NCBI GenBank assembly: GCA_019750335.1
Contig: JAIEOQ010000004.1
Coordinates: 310,001 to 374,000 of the forward strand
Source of the DNA: Candidatus Obscuribacterales bacterium
GTDB lineage: Bacteria; Cyanobacteriota; Vampirovibrionia; Obscuribacterales; Obscuribacteraceae
DNA length: 64,000 bases
Reading direction: 5' to 3'
Numbering within the stretch: position 1 is the stretch's first letter; each line of letters opens with the position of its first letter. Position numbers and translations under genes: made by a program. The notes beneath the pieces are model-generated. The model was not told the DNA's origin, did not search any database, and saw nothing but the letters and a program-made list of their open reading frames with translations. Shown in pieces: positions 32,324-40,708 of this stretch.

Positions 32324-33346
32324 ATGCGTAAGCATTTTATGGTTGCTGTTTTTGCTTTGACTCTTTCATTAACCAGTGAAAGTTTGCTGCCGATGGCAAC
32401 TTATGCGCAACAAGGTATGGCTGCACCTAATGTTTCAGTAGTTACTTTGCAAACATATCCCGGACAAAACGGACAACAAATGGTCGTCACGCCAAGAGGC
32501 ATGGCCGTCCCCTTGCCAGGTCCCGGTGTGAATGGTGGCACTGTGCAGATTTATATGGGAGCCCAAGGCGGATATTGGTACGTTGACAGAAACAATCAAA
32601 ATGTTGATTTGACAGCTGACGTGCAAAGATTGCAAGCAAGAATTTCGCAAAACTCTTATCAGCAAGTGCCACAAGTACCTCAATATGCGCCTCAACCGGT
32701 TACAGTCAATAATTACGAAAATAATTCCACTAGCGAATCATCGGGTAGCGGTGCCGGAACCGCTGCTATGGCTGGCCTTGGTGCAATGGCTGGTGCGGCT
32801 ATGGGTTCGGCAATGTGGGGTAGCAGTGCGCCTTACGGCACGCCATATTATTACGGTGCCGGTGGGCATCCTTATTATTATGGTGCTAATAACAAACCGG
32901 TTTATGTGAATAACAGTCGAAATGTCAGTGGTAATACAGTGAACCGCACTGTTGATCCTACCGTTAATACAGCTAACGTTAATCGTGCCAATGTAAACAC
33001 TGGTAATGTCAATAATGCTCATTTCAACCAGATGCAAGATCAGCAAAGATGGTATGAAAATCAACGCACACAAAATCCAGCTCAATTTCAGCAATGGCAA
33101 AATCAGCGTAGTACCGGTAGTAACCCGTTTGTGCATCAACAAGCTAATTTTGGTAACGGTAATTTCAACAATACTGCAGCCGCTCAACAGCGTAACGGCA
33201 ACTTCAACAATGGTGCGGCAGCTCAGCAACGCAGTGGCAACTTCGCCCAAAGCAGCGGGCGTAATTTTAGTGGTGCGCAACAACAAAGACAGTCGTTTAG
33301 CGGTGCTAATGGCGGCGGTCGTTTTGGTGGCGGACGCCGTCGTTAA
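32324..33346 (+). CDS. Exported low-complexity protein rich in Asn, Gln, Gly and Tyr
   Basis: The frame is open from 32261; the ATG at 32324, after AGAGG, gives a proper signal peptide (MRKHFMVAVFALTLSLTSES...TYAQQ). A conserved-looking N-terminal part (PGVNGGTVQIYMGAQGGYWYVDR) precedes a small-residue stretch (AAMAGLGAMAGAAMGSAMWG) that could be a membrane hairpin. A tyrosine-rich segment and a long Asn/Gln-rich tail follow, with repeated N-[GF]-N-F-N-N and A-Q-Q-R units, ending in RFGGGRRR. Low-complexity tails of this kind can self-associate or bind polyanions, but no function can be assigned. It shares its stop tetramer TTAA with the convergent MFS gene. Confidence 0.72.
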   Translation: MRKHFMVAVFALTLSLTSESLLPMATYAQQGMAAPNVSVVTLQTYPGQNGQQMVVTPRGMAVPLPGPGVNGGTVQIYMGAQGGYWYVDRNNQNVDLTADVQRLQARISQNSYQQVPQVPQYAPQPVTVNNYENNSTSESSGSGAGTAAMAGLGAMAGAAMGSAMWGSSAPYGTPYYYGAGGHPYYYGANNKPVYVNNSRNVSGNTVNRTVDPTVNTANVNRANVNTGNVNNAHFNQMQDQQRWYENQRTQNPAQFQQWQNQRSTGSNPFVHQQANFGNGNFNNTAAAQQRNGNFNNGAAAQQRSGNFAQSSGRNFSGAQQQRQSFSGANGGGRFGGGRRR

Positions 33347-34590
33347 GACTCCGGCTCTTTGTACAAACTTTGCATATTCAAGTCGCGTAATTTCGGGGCT
33401 TTGAATGTTGTTACCAATACGACTAGCAAAGTCATGCAACCGCCGAATACAACCGAAGGAACAACTCCAAGAAGTTTGGCTGCCACGCCTGATTCGAAGG
33501 CGCCAATCTCGTTGGATGAGTTAATGAACATGCTGTTTACTGCAGCAACTCTGCCTTTCATATCGTCCGGTGTGGAGAGTTGATAGATTGTATTGCGCAA
33601 ATAAACGTTGATGCCATCGAAAGCACCGCTTAGAGCTAAAAGAAAAAGTGAGAGATAAAAGTTAGTCGATAAACCGAAAGCAATCATACAAAGACCGAAG
33701 GCAGCAACAGCAACAAGAAAAATGCGACCGGCACCGGTTGAAATCGGTCGGTGAGTGAGTATGGTTGCTGCAAGTAGCGCGCCGGCCGATGGTGCGGCTC
33801 TCATTATTCCTAGAGCTTGAGGTCCCATCTGAAAAACTTGATCGGCAAAAATTGGTAAAAGTGCAACGGCACCGCCGAAAAGTACAGCGAAAAGATCAAG
33901 AGCCATAGCGCCAAGTATTATTTGATTGGCAAAAACAAAACGTAAGCCTTCGTTTATATTTTCTAGAATACCGGCACTGTTTTCGGTGCGTAATGAACTT
34001 CTTGCCTTGATCAGAAAAAAGCAAATAAGTGAGCCGATCAGTAACAAAGCTGAGAATAAATAAGTTGCTTGTGCCTCGAAACATACATATAAGAAACCGC
34101 CGATGATCGGACCAGCCATGGCTGAGCCTTGCCAGGTTGCGCTATTCCAGGCGGCCGCATTGCCGTAAAGTTCTCGCGGGACGATGTCGGAAAGTAAGCC
34201 GAAAGCGGCTGGTGCATAAAATCCACGCGCAAATCCGGTTAGAGCAATGATTGCAAATATAGACGGAATTAGTAGTGCAATGCTCAAATTTTTTGCTGAC
34301 AATAAAGAGAGTGTGCCGATGGCTAAGCCTAACGCAACGGTAGCGTAAATAAGAATGCTGCGGCGGTCAATGCGATCGGCGATATGTCCGGCATAAAGAG
34401 CGATAGTAATGGCTGGCAGCGCTTCAGCTAATCCGATTAAGCCTAAGGATAAAGCATTTTTTGTTAAAGCATAAATTTGCCAACCAACGGCGATGCTTTG
34501 AATTTGTACGGCGATAGTAACCATTAAGCGTCCGGCCAGAAGTAAGCGAAAGTCCGGAATGCGTATGGCGGCGTAAGGATTTTCGTTCAT
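33343..34590 (-). CDS. MFS exporter (EntS/MefA-like, MFS_3 type)
   Basis: A 415-residue protein with about twelve transmembrane helices. It begins with the family pattern IRIPDFRLLLAGRLMVTIAVQIQ..VGWQIY and has the loop motif GHIADRIDRRSI between helices 2 and 3. These exporters use the proton gradient to pump siderophores, macrolides or other small molecules. The gene starts three bases after the TetR gene ends and must be in the same operon, so it is probably controlled by that repressor together with the divergent ABC/TolC operon. Confidence 0.9.
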   Translation of the reverse strand: MNENPYAAIRIPDFRLLLAGRLMVTIAVQIQSIAVGWQIYALTKNALSLGLIGLAEALPAITIALYAGHIADRIDRRSILIYATVALGLAIGTLSLLSAKNLSIALLIPSIFAIIALTGFARGFYAPAAFGLLSDIVPRELYGNAAAWNSATWQGSAMAGPIIGGFLYVCFEAQATYLFSALLLIGSLICFFLIKARSSLRTENSAGILENINEGLRFVFANQIILGAMALDLFAVLFGGAVALLPIFADQVFQMGPQALGIMRAAPSAGALLAATILTHRPISTGAGRIFLVAVAAFGLCMIAFGLSTNFYLSLFLLALSGAFDGINVYLRNTIYQLSTPDDMKGRVAAVNSMFINSSNEIGAFESGVAAKLLGVVPSVVFGGCMTLLVVLVTTFKAPKLRDLNMQSLYKEPES

Positions 34591-34593
34591 TGA

Positions 34594-35211
34594 TTATTTA
34601 CCGAATTTCTGGCGGCAGCGAATCAGCTCGGCAAGAGTGGCCGCTACGTCATCCAGATCCATAGGCATAATCTCTTTGCCGTAAAGGAGCTCTTGTTGAA
34701 TTACATAGGACATCATTGAGCCACCAATGACGGTGGCAAGCGAAAGCGGGCTTTTAACCGGAAGTTTAGGGTGTTTGCTGAAAAAAGTTTCGGCAATAAC
34801 AATAACTCTGGAAAAAACGGTTTTTGCGTAAAGACGCGCTAAATCCGGAAAACGTTCTGATTCGCCTATTACTGTTCGTAAAAGGGCGAGATATTCTTTG
34901 TCAGCTCGTCGTGATTTGATGATATCGCGCAGCATATAAACAAACTCTTCCGGAGTGGCGCTCATCATTTTTTGTTCGAAGTTCGGCGTGAAACGATTGA
35001 TCGTTAACTCTTCGATGATTGCCGTGAATAACTCTTCTTTGTTTTTAAAGTGGCTGTAAATAGTCGCGCGAATGACACCGGCTTTAGCGGCGACGCTAGC
35101 CAGGGTGGTGGCGGCATAGCCATGCTCGAGAAAAACTTTGATTGCTGCTTCGACAATCTGTTTTTTCTTGTTGCGTGGGTGGGCTTGCGGCTTTTCAGTG
35201 ATTTTTGGCAT
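34594..35211 (-). CDS. TetR-family transcriptional repressor
   Basis: A 205-residue protein with an N-terminal helix-turn-helix of the TetR type (QIVEAAIKVFLEHGYAATTL..VAAKAGVIRATIYSHFKNKEEL is the family pattern, at about residues 18-62). A helical ligand-binding half resembling the AefR/YbiH group follows. It is divergent from a YbhGFSR-like efflux operon. In E. coli a TetR protein (YbiH/CecR) controls that system, so the arrangement is equivalent even if not orthologous. The operator is probably the palindrome at 35229-35252, which covers both promoters. No Shine-Dalgarno is visible before the ATG, and the predicted leader is very short. Confidence 0.93.
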   Translation of the reverse strand: MPKITEKPQAHPRNKKKQIVEAAIKVFLEHGYAATTLASVAAKAGVIRATIYSHFKNKEELFTAIIEELTINRFTPNFEQKMMSATPEEFVYMLRDIIKSRRADKEYLALLRTVIGESERFPDLARLYAKTVFSRVIVIAETFFSKHPKLPVKSPLSLATVIGGSMMSYVIQQELLYGKEIMPMDLDDVAATLAELIRCRQKFGK

Positions 35212-35228
35212 TAGTTGTTAACGGATTA

Positions 35229-35252
35229 ATCATACATACGTGTATGTATGAT
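35229..35252. promoter_or_regulatory. TetR operator palindrome between divergent efflux operons
   Basis: ATCATACATAC and GTATGTATGAT are perfect 11-base arms around a two-base centre. Each end reads outward as TATGAT, a good -10 box, so both divergent promoters seem embedded in the operator. A dimeric TetR bound here would shut both. The site is 17 bases upstream of the TetR start and 30 bases upstream of the adaptor gene. Confidence 0.85.
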
Positions 35253-35282
35253 AGCATAGAGGCTCACGACCGGGGACAAAAA

Positions 35283-36527
35283 ATGACTAGCATCCAAAAT
35301 AAAGAACCGGCGGCTCTTTCGCCGCAAGCGCCTCATGGAAACCGCCGAAAAAAGCTGATTCTATTTATAGTGATTTTGCTCCTTGCCGGGGCGGCGGCTT
35401 ATTTTTTGATGCGTGGCGGACAAAATGACAGCAGTAAGCTTATGGTTAGTGGACGCATCGAAGGTTATGAAACGAATGTCGGCGCTAAGATCGGTGGGCG
35501 CGTCGATCTTATATCTGTTCGTGAAGGCGAGCTTGTTAGCAAAGGCAAGCTTCTTGTTCAAATAAGTGATGATAATGTTCAAGCTGAATTGCGCGGCAAA
35601 AATGCGGCGATTGAAAAAGCTAAAGAACAAGTCGAAGAAGCTCGTTATCAGCTGGAAGTAATTAAAAGTCAAATTACTGAAGGCGGGTTGAAAGTGGATC
35701 AATCTCAAGAAGAATCACAAGGGCGCATCAGCGAGGCTGAATCTAATGTCGCTAAATTTCAAGCTCAGTTTAGCGAGGCGGAAGCTTCTCTTGCCCAAGC
35801 CAAAGCTGATTTGCAGCTGGCACAAATCAGAAAAGAACGCTATGACTTTTTAGTGTCTAAAATGGCTGTAACTAAGGATGAACGCGATCAAATTGCTACT
35901 TCTTATGAGAGCAATTTAGCTCTTGTTAGTGCGCGTCAGGCTGGCGTTCTTTCGGCGCAAAAACAATTGAAAGCTGCTCGCGGACAATTGGATCAAGCTC
36001 GTTCCAGTCGTTTGAGCCCGGGTATTCAAAGCGCTCAACTGCTTGCTTCGCGCAAACAGCTTTTGCAAGCTGAGCATCAGTTGAAACGAGCTGAGCATGA
36101 GGTAGTTAATGCCGAGGCTTCTCGTGATGAGACTTTAGCAAATATCGCTTATTTGAAAATCCTCAGTCCGATTGACGGAGTGGTAACGGCTCGTGCTGTT
36201 GAGCCGGGAGCGGTTGTCGTGCCTGGTCAAACACTTTTATCTTTGATCAATCTGGATACGGTTTATTTGCGTGCTTATATTCCGGAAGGACAGATTGGCA
36301 AGATACGTATCGGGCAAAAATCGCTTGTTTATTTAGATGCCAAACCAAATGAGCCTTTTGATGGCGAAATTATTCAAGTTGATCCCGAAGGATCTTTTAC
36401 GCCGGAGAATATTTATTTCAAAGACGATCGTGTACGCCAGGTTTTTGGGATCAAAATTGCTATTCGTCAACCGGGTAAATTTGCTAAACCCGGTATGCCG
36501 GCCGATGCGCAGATCCTTTTGCAATAA
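35283..36527 (+). CDS. HlyD/EmrA-family membrane-fusion protein of ABC efflux pump
   Basis: The ATG at 35283, after GGGGA, is the right start; the frame from 35205 would run through the operator. A single N-terminal membrane helix (KLILFIVILLLAGAAAYFLM) is followed by the first half of a lipoyl domain (GYETNVGAKIGGRVDLISVREGE is the pattern). A long coiled-coil hairpin (about residues 120-300) and the second lipoyl half (ILSPIDGVVTARAVEPGAVV) come next, then a beta-barrel. It bridges the inner-membrane ABC transporter and the TolC channel, like YbhG. It is the first gene of the five-gene operon that ends with the TolC gene. Confidence 0.93.
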   Translation: MTSIQNKEPAALSPQAPHGNRRKKLILFIVILLLAGAAAYFLMRGGQNDSSKLMVSGRIEGYETNVGAKIGGRVDLISVREGELVSKGKLLVQISDDNVQAELRGKNAAIEKAKEQVEEARYQLEVIKSQITEGGLKVDQSQEESQGRISEAESNVAKFQAQFSEAEASLAQAKADLQLAQIRKERYDFLVSKMAVTKDERDQIATSYESNLALVSARQAGVLSAQKQLKAARGQLDQARSSRLSPGIQSAQLLASRKQLLQAEHQLKRAEHEVVNAEASRDETLANIAYLKILSPIDGVVTARAVEPGAVVVPGQTLLSLINLDTVYLRAYIPEGQIGKIRIGQKSLVYLDAKPNEPFDGEIIQVDPEGSFTPENIYFKDDRVRQVFGIKIAIRQPGKFAKPGMPADAQILLQ

Positions 36528-36536
36528 GGTGCGGTT

Positions 36537-38441
36537 ATGCTTTCTGACCCGATAGTCTCGGTACATCATCTGTCTAAATCTTATGGCAGCCAGGCGGCTG
36601 TCAAAGAGCTTGACTTTGAAATTCGTGCCGGTGAAATTTTTGGATTGATCGGACCGGATGGCGCCGGTAAAACAAGTACTTTCAACATATTGGGCGGCAT
36701 TATGGAAAAAACCGCTGGTGATGTGATTGTGCTTGGTACTTCAGCTCGTGAAGCGCGTTTACAAACCGGTTATTTGACGCAAATATTTTCACTCTATCTT
36801 GATTTAAGCATAAATGAAAATATTGAATATGCTGCTCGCATACGTGAAGTTCCAACTGCTGAGTATGAAGAACGCCGACAAAAATATTTGCGTCTGATGA
36901 ATCTTGACAAATTCGGTGGTCGGCTTGCCGGGCAGCTTTCAGGCGGTATGAAGCAGAAGTTGGCTCTTTGTTGCGCTTTGATTGCCCAGCCGAAAGTTTT
37001 ATTGTTAGACGAACCGACAACCGGTGTTGATCCGATTTCCCGCCGCGACTTTTGGGATGTATTGGCGTCCATTACCGGCGAAGGTGTAACCGTTGCTGTT
37101 GCCACGCCCTATCTTGACGAAGCTGAGCGGTGCAGCCGTGTAGCTTTGATGCACAAAGGTTCTATATATCAAATCGGCACTCCGGCTGAATTAAGAAAGA
37201 ATCTTGGTTTGAGCAGGCTGGAAGTAAGAAGTAGCGATGTAAACGCTACTTTAAGAGCTCTTGAGTCTATGCCGCCCTCGTCATCAATTGCCGATATTCA
37301 AGAGTTTGGCGACCGTTTGGATGTGCTTGTTTCTAATGCGCCGCAAGCTGAAGCTGAAATAAAATCTGCTCTTGCCGGACTATCTTTACCCCCGGTTTCT
37401 ATAGAAAATCAAGAGCCGACTTTGGAAAATGTTTTTGTCACCAGTCTCAAAGATTCGGTGTCCCTAAAAACTACACCCTTTCCGCTTGTAACAAAAGCGG
37501 TTTTAACGACGGGGCAAGCTATTGCCGCTCAAGCCATATCAAAGCGTTTTGGCAACTTTCAAGCAGTGAAAGATGTCAGTCTTACTGTCGACTATGGCGA
37601 AATTTACGGATTGCTGGGTGCTAACGGCGCCGGCAAAACGACAACAATAAAAATGCTTTGCGGATTGTTTGACGCCACTTCCGGTCAGATGGCTCTTGCC
37701 GGTCGTAAACATGATTTACGCAATGTGGAATTGCGTAAGCAGATTGGTTATATGAGCCAGAAATTTGTTCTATATGACGACTTGACGGTGATGGAAAATT
37801 TACGTTTTTATGCCGGTGTTTATCATATTCCGTCCGAACTGCTTAAAGAAAGACTTAGTTGGGCTATTTCTACTTTTGAGCTTGAGGGTTATGAAGAAAC
37901 TTTGACCGCTGCACTGCCTGGAGGTTGGAAGCAAAAACTTTCTTTTGCGGCATCAGTGCTACATCAGCCTTCAATCATCTTTCTTGATGAACCAACTTCC
38001 GGTGTCGATCCTCTTGCTCGTCGACAATTATGGACCTATATCCGTCAATTTGCGCGTAACGGTGCGGCAATTCTTGTCACCACACACTTTTTAGAAGAAG
38101 CGGAACATTGTCAACGCTTAGGTTTTATGGTCGCCGGTGAGCTTGTCGCTCAAGGTACGCCCAGTCAAATCAAAGCCGATGAACCAGGGCAGCTGATTGA
38201 GCTTGCTGTGAATGACGTGCAAGCGGCTTATAAAAAATTACGTGAGTCCTTTGAGCCTTGGCGAACTTCCATTTTTGGTAGCCGGCTCCATGTAGTGGTA
38301 GATGATCACGGTGTTAATCAAGGGGCAGTATTAGCTCTCCTTGAGCATTCGGGTATCGCACTTTTGAGCCAGCGGACAATTCCTTTCTCTTTGGAAGATG
38401 CTTTTATCGGCATCGTGCAAAGAGCAAGCGGAGGGCATTGA
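36537..38441 (+). CDS. ybhF: ABC transporter with two fused ATPase domains (YbhF-like)
   Basis: A 634-residue protein with two nucleotide-binding domains. The first has Walker A GPDGAGKTS, signature LSGGMKQK and Walker B VLLLDEPTTGVDP. The second, from about residue 330, has GANGAGKTT, a slightly altered signature LPGGWKQK and IIFLDEPTSGVDP. This double-ATPase form is typical of YbhF, which powers the YbhFSR exporter of drugs and cations. It follows the membrane-fusion gene by nine bases and is followed after one base by the first permease. The proline in the second signature is common in this subfamily. Confidence 0.94.
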   Translation: MLSDPIVSVHHLSKSYGSQAAVKELDFEIRAGEIFGLIGPDGAGKTSTFNILGGIMEKTAGDVIVLGTSAREARLQTGYLTQIFSLYLDLSINENIEYAARIREVPTAEYEERRQKYLRLMNLDKFGGRLAGQLSGGMKQKLALCCALIAQPKVLLLDEPTTGVDPISRRDFWDVLASITGEGVTVAVATPYLDEAERCSRVALMHKGSIYQIGTPAELRKNLGLSRLEVRSSDVNATLRALESMPPSSSIADIQEFGDRLDVLVSNAPQAEAEIKSALAGLSLPPVSIENQEPTLENVFVTSLKDSVSLKTTPFPLVTKAVLTTGQAIAAQAISKRFGNFQAVKDVSLTVDYGEIYGLLGANGAGKTTTIKMLCGLFDATSGQMALAGRKHDLRNVELRKQIGYMSQKFVLYDDLTVMENLRFYAGVYHIPSELLKERLSWAISTFELEGYEETLTAALPGGWKQKLSFAASVLHQPSIIFLDEPTSGVDPLARRQLWTYIRQFARNGAAILVTTHFLEEAEHCQRLGFMVAGELVAQGTPSQIKADEPGQLIELAVNDVQAAYKKLRESFEPWRTSIFGSRLHVVVDDHGVNQGAVLALLEHSGIALLSQRTIPFSLEDAFIGIVQRASGGH

Positions 38442-38442
38442 T

Positions 38443-39555
38443 ATGCGTCTTTTTCGCCGAGCTTTAGCCCAAACGAAAAAAGAAATAGTTCAATTTCGTC
38501 GCGATCCGCTCACAGTTGGTTTGGCTTACGCTTTGCCTTTTGCTGCTTTGCTCATGTATGGGTTTGCTATTCGTTTGGAAGCCAAAGATATTCATGTGGC
38601 TGTTTTTAATTATGACAGTGGCAAGTTAAGTCGTGAGTTTGTCGATACGATTTATGCTTCTCGGCAGTTCAAAATGATCCCGACCGGTAACGGCAGCATC
38701 TTCTTGCCTTTGGATCGTAGCGCCGCTAAAGCGTCTATCGTGATTCCGCCTGAGTTCTCACGCCGGATTAAAAGCGGTGGCACAGCCGATATTCAAATAT
38801 TGATTGATGGTACTGATATTAACAACGCGCGAGTAATTAAAAACGGTTTTTACGCGCTGACACAAGTGTTTTTGCGCAATCAAAACTTAAGACACCAAAA
38901 TCAATATATTCGTCTGGCAACACGTTTATGGTTCAATCCTGGGCGTAAAGAATCGTTGTATATTGTTCCTGGTGCCATTGCGCTTATGACTTGGATTTTT
39001 CCGGCGTTACTGTCGGCTTTTGCTTTCGTGCGAGAAAAAGAACAAGGTACTGTTCTTCAACTTTATGCTTCGAGCATAACGGCCGAGGAGCTTGTGTTGG
39101 GCAAAACCATTGCTTATTTTTTAATCGGCATGGTGGAAGCTTTGCTTGTGATTGCCGGGGGGATTCTGATATTTCATGTGCCTTTTGTCGGCGATCCTTT
39201 CTTCTACGCGCTTTCTACCATGCTCTATGTTTCAAGCGGGGTGCTCTTCGGTATGTGGGCCGGCAGTCGTGCCAGCAATCAAATGGCAGCGATGCAAATT
39301 TGCTCGACAGTCGGCTTCTTAAGTGCCATGCTTCTTTCCGGATTTATTTATCCGATACGCAATATTACTTATCCGATTTCGCTTCTTTCAAATATCGTTC
39401 CGGCTCGTTATTACATCGAGGCCGCAAGAGATGCTTTTGTCCGTGCTGGTTCTTGGAGCGCCCATTGGTATGTGCCGGTTTTTCTCCTTTTCTTGAATGT
39501 AGTTATTTTTACGGGGGCTGTGTTCGGCATGCGCAAAATGCAGCTTTCCAAATGA
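38443..39555 (+). CDS. ybhS: ABC-2 type permease (YbhS-like)
   Basis: The frame opens at 38398, but GGAGGG before the ATG at 38443, one base after the stop of the ATPase gene, sets the start. The protein has an N-terminal cytoplasmic helix (RRALAQTKKEIVQFRRDP), one membrane helix, a periplasmic domain of about 130 residues and five C-terminal helices. These include the typical E-[KR]-E-x-G-T loop (VREKEQGTVLQL). It forms half of the membrane channel with the next gene. Confidence 0.93.
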   Translation: MRLFRRALAQTKKEIVQFRRDPLTVGLAYALPFAALLMYGFAIRLEAKDIHVAVFNYDSGKLSREFVDTIYASRQFKMIPTGNGSIFLPLDRSAAKASIVIPPEFSRRIKSGGTADIQILIDGTDINNARVIKNGFYALTQVFLRNQNLRHQNQYIRLATRLWFNPGRKESLYIVPGAIALMTWIFPALLSAFAFVREKEQGTVLQLYASSITAEELVLGKTIAYFLIGMVEALLVIAGGILIFHVPFVGDPFFYALSTMLYVSSGVLFGMWAGSRASNQMAAMQICSTVGFLSAMLLSGFIYPIRNITYPISLLSNIVPARYYIEAARDAFVRAGSWSAHWYVPVFLLFLNVVIFTGAVFGMRKMQLSK

Positions 39556-39565
39556 GGAGATCCGT

Positions 39566-40693
39566 ATGTCATTTTTAACTAACAGCGGATTTTGGGCTTT
39601 GCTTGTGAAAGAAACAAGCCAGCTTCTTCGTAACAAGCAGCTCCTGTTCATGCTTGTGATCATGCCGACTATCCAAATATTTTTATACGGCTTTGCTTTG
39701 AGTCCTGAAGTCAAACATTTACGTATGGGTGTAATTGATTATTCGCAATCGCCACTCTCGCGAAAAACCGTTTCCGCTTTCATCAAAAACGGTGTGTTCG
39801 ATCTGGAAAGTTCAGGAGGGAACGAACTAAAGCTTACAAGCTTTGTCCGTGACGGGAAGCTTGATGTCGGAGTGGTTATTCCACCTGATTTCGAACGAAA
39901 AATAAAATCTCACAGACCCTCTACGGTTCAAATTATTTTAGACGGCGTCGATGCAAACACAGCCGGTATCGCCACCGGATACATAAATCAAATTATTGCT
40001 AATCTTGGTTCTGAGAGTTACGTTCACTCACCGTTGCTGCCTTATCCTGACGCTGTGCGTAACAATGCTACTTTTATTTATAACGCCGGTCTTGTGCCTG
40101 CTTGGTTCTTTGTTCCGGGCGTAATTGGTATGGTTTTGAATATTGTGGGAATTATGGTCTCTTCGGCCACCCTTTTGCGTGAAAAAGAAACCGGAACTCT
40201 TGAGCAGCTTTTGATGACACCGGTTACTTCGGCAGAAATTTTGGTAGCTAAAATAGTACCTTTGATTGCCGTACTGTTTCTCAATGTTGGGGTAAGCGTA
40301 TTTATCGGTATGTCGGTTTTTGCTATGCCTTTTCGCGGCAATCCATTGGCCTTTGTGATTATCTCTTTGCTTTATATTTTTGTGGTTCTGGCAATCGGCA
40401 TTGCTTTATCTACAGTGGCTGAAAATCAACGTCAAGCCATGCTGATCTCATTCTTTATCTCCTTGCCTGTCATTCAGCTGTCCGGTGCTATAGCGCCGCT
40501 GGAAAGCATGCCGCCGTTTTTTCAAAATCTTTCTTTGTTCAATCCATTACGTTATTACATTGTGTGTCTTAAAGGTGTCCTACTTAAAGGGGTTGGTCTC
40601 GACATACTTTGGCCTGAAATTCTAGCGATTTTTTGTTTTGCCGTACCCTTGCTCAGCCTTAGTGCTGCACGTTTTAGAAAACAGCTTAGCTGA
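39566..40693 (+). CDS. ybhR: ABC-2 type permease (YbhR-like)
   Basis: A 375-residue paralogue of the preceding permease with the same plan: an N-terminal helix (FWALLVKETSQLLRNKQLLFM), a large periplasmic domain, and C-terminal membrane helices. The loop motif is LREKETGTLEQLLMTP. The two permeases form a heterodimer in the YbhFSR system. GAGGAG lies before the ATG. The gene follows by ten bases and precedes the TolC gene by fifteen. Confidence 0.93.
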   Translation: MSFLTNSGFWALLVKETSQLLRNKQLLFMLVIMPTIQIFLYGFALSPEVKHLRMGVIDYSQSPLSRKTVSAFIKNGVFDLESSGGNELKLTSFVRDGKLDVGVVIPPDFERKIKSHRPSTVQIILDGVDANTAGIATGYINQIIANLGSESYVHSPLLPYPDAVRNNATFIYNAGLVPAWFFVPGVIGMVLNIVGIMVSSATLLREKETGTLEQLLMTPVTSAEILVAKIVPLIAVLFLNVGVSVFIGMSVFAMPFRGNPLAFVIISLLYIFVVLAIGIALSTVAENQRQAMLISFFISLPVIQLSGAIAPLESMPPFFQNLSLFNPLRYYIVCLKGVLLKGVGLDILWPEILAIFCFAVPLLSLSAARFRKQLS

Positions 40694-40708
40694 AATGGAG
40701 ACCTGCCA

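Noticed and set aside
32738-33439. A 233-codon open frame on the minus strand opposite the low-complexity protein
   Set aside because: It runs antisense across the Asn/Gln-rich gene and into the MFS gene. The plus-strand frame has a signal peptide and a proper start, so this is a shadow.
38991-39578. A 195-codon plus-strand open frame inside the first ABC-2 permease gene
   Set aside because: It is out of frame with the permease, which has the correct motifs over the same bases. Its sequence is cysteine- and arginine-rich and unlike any family.
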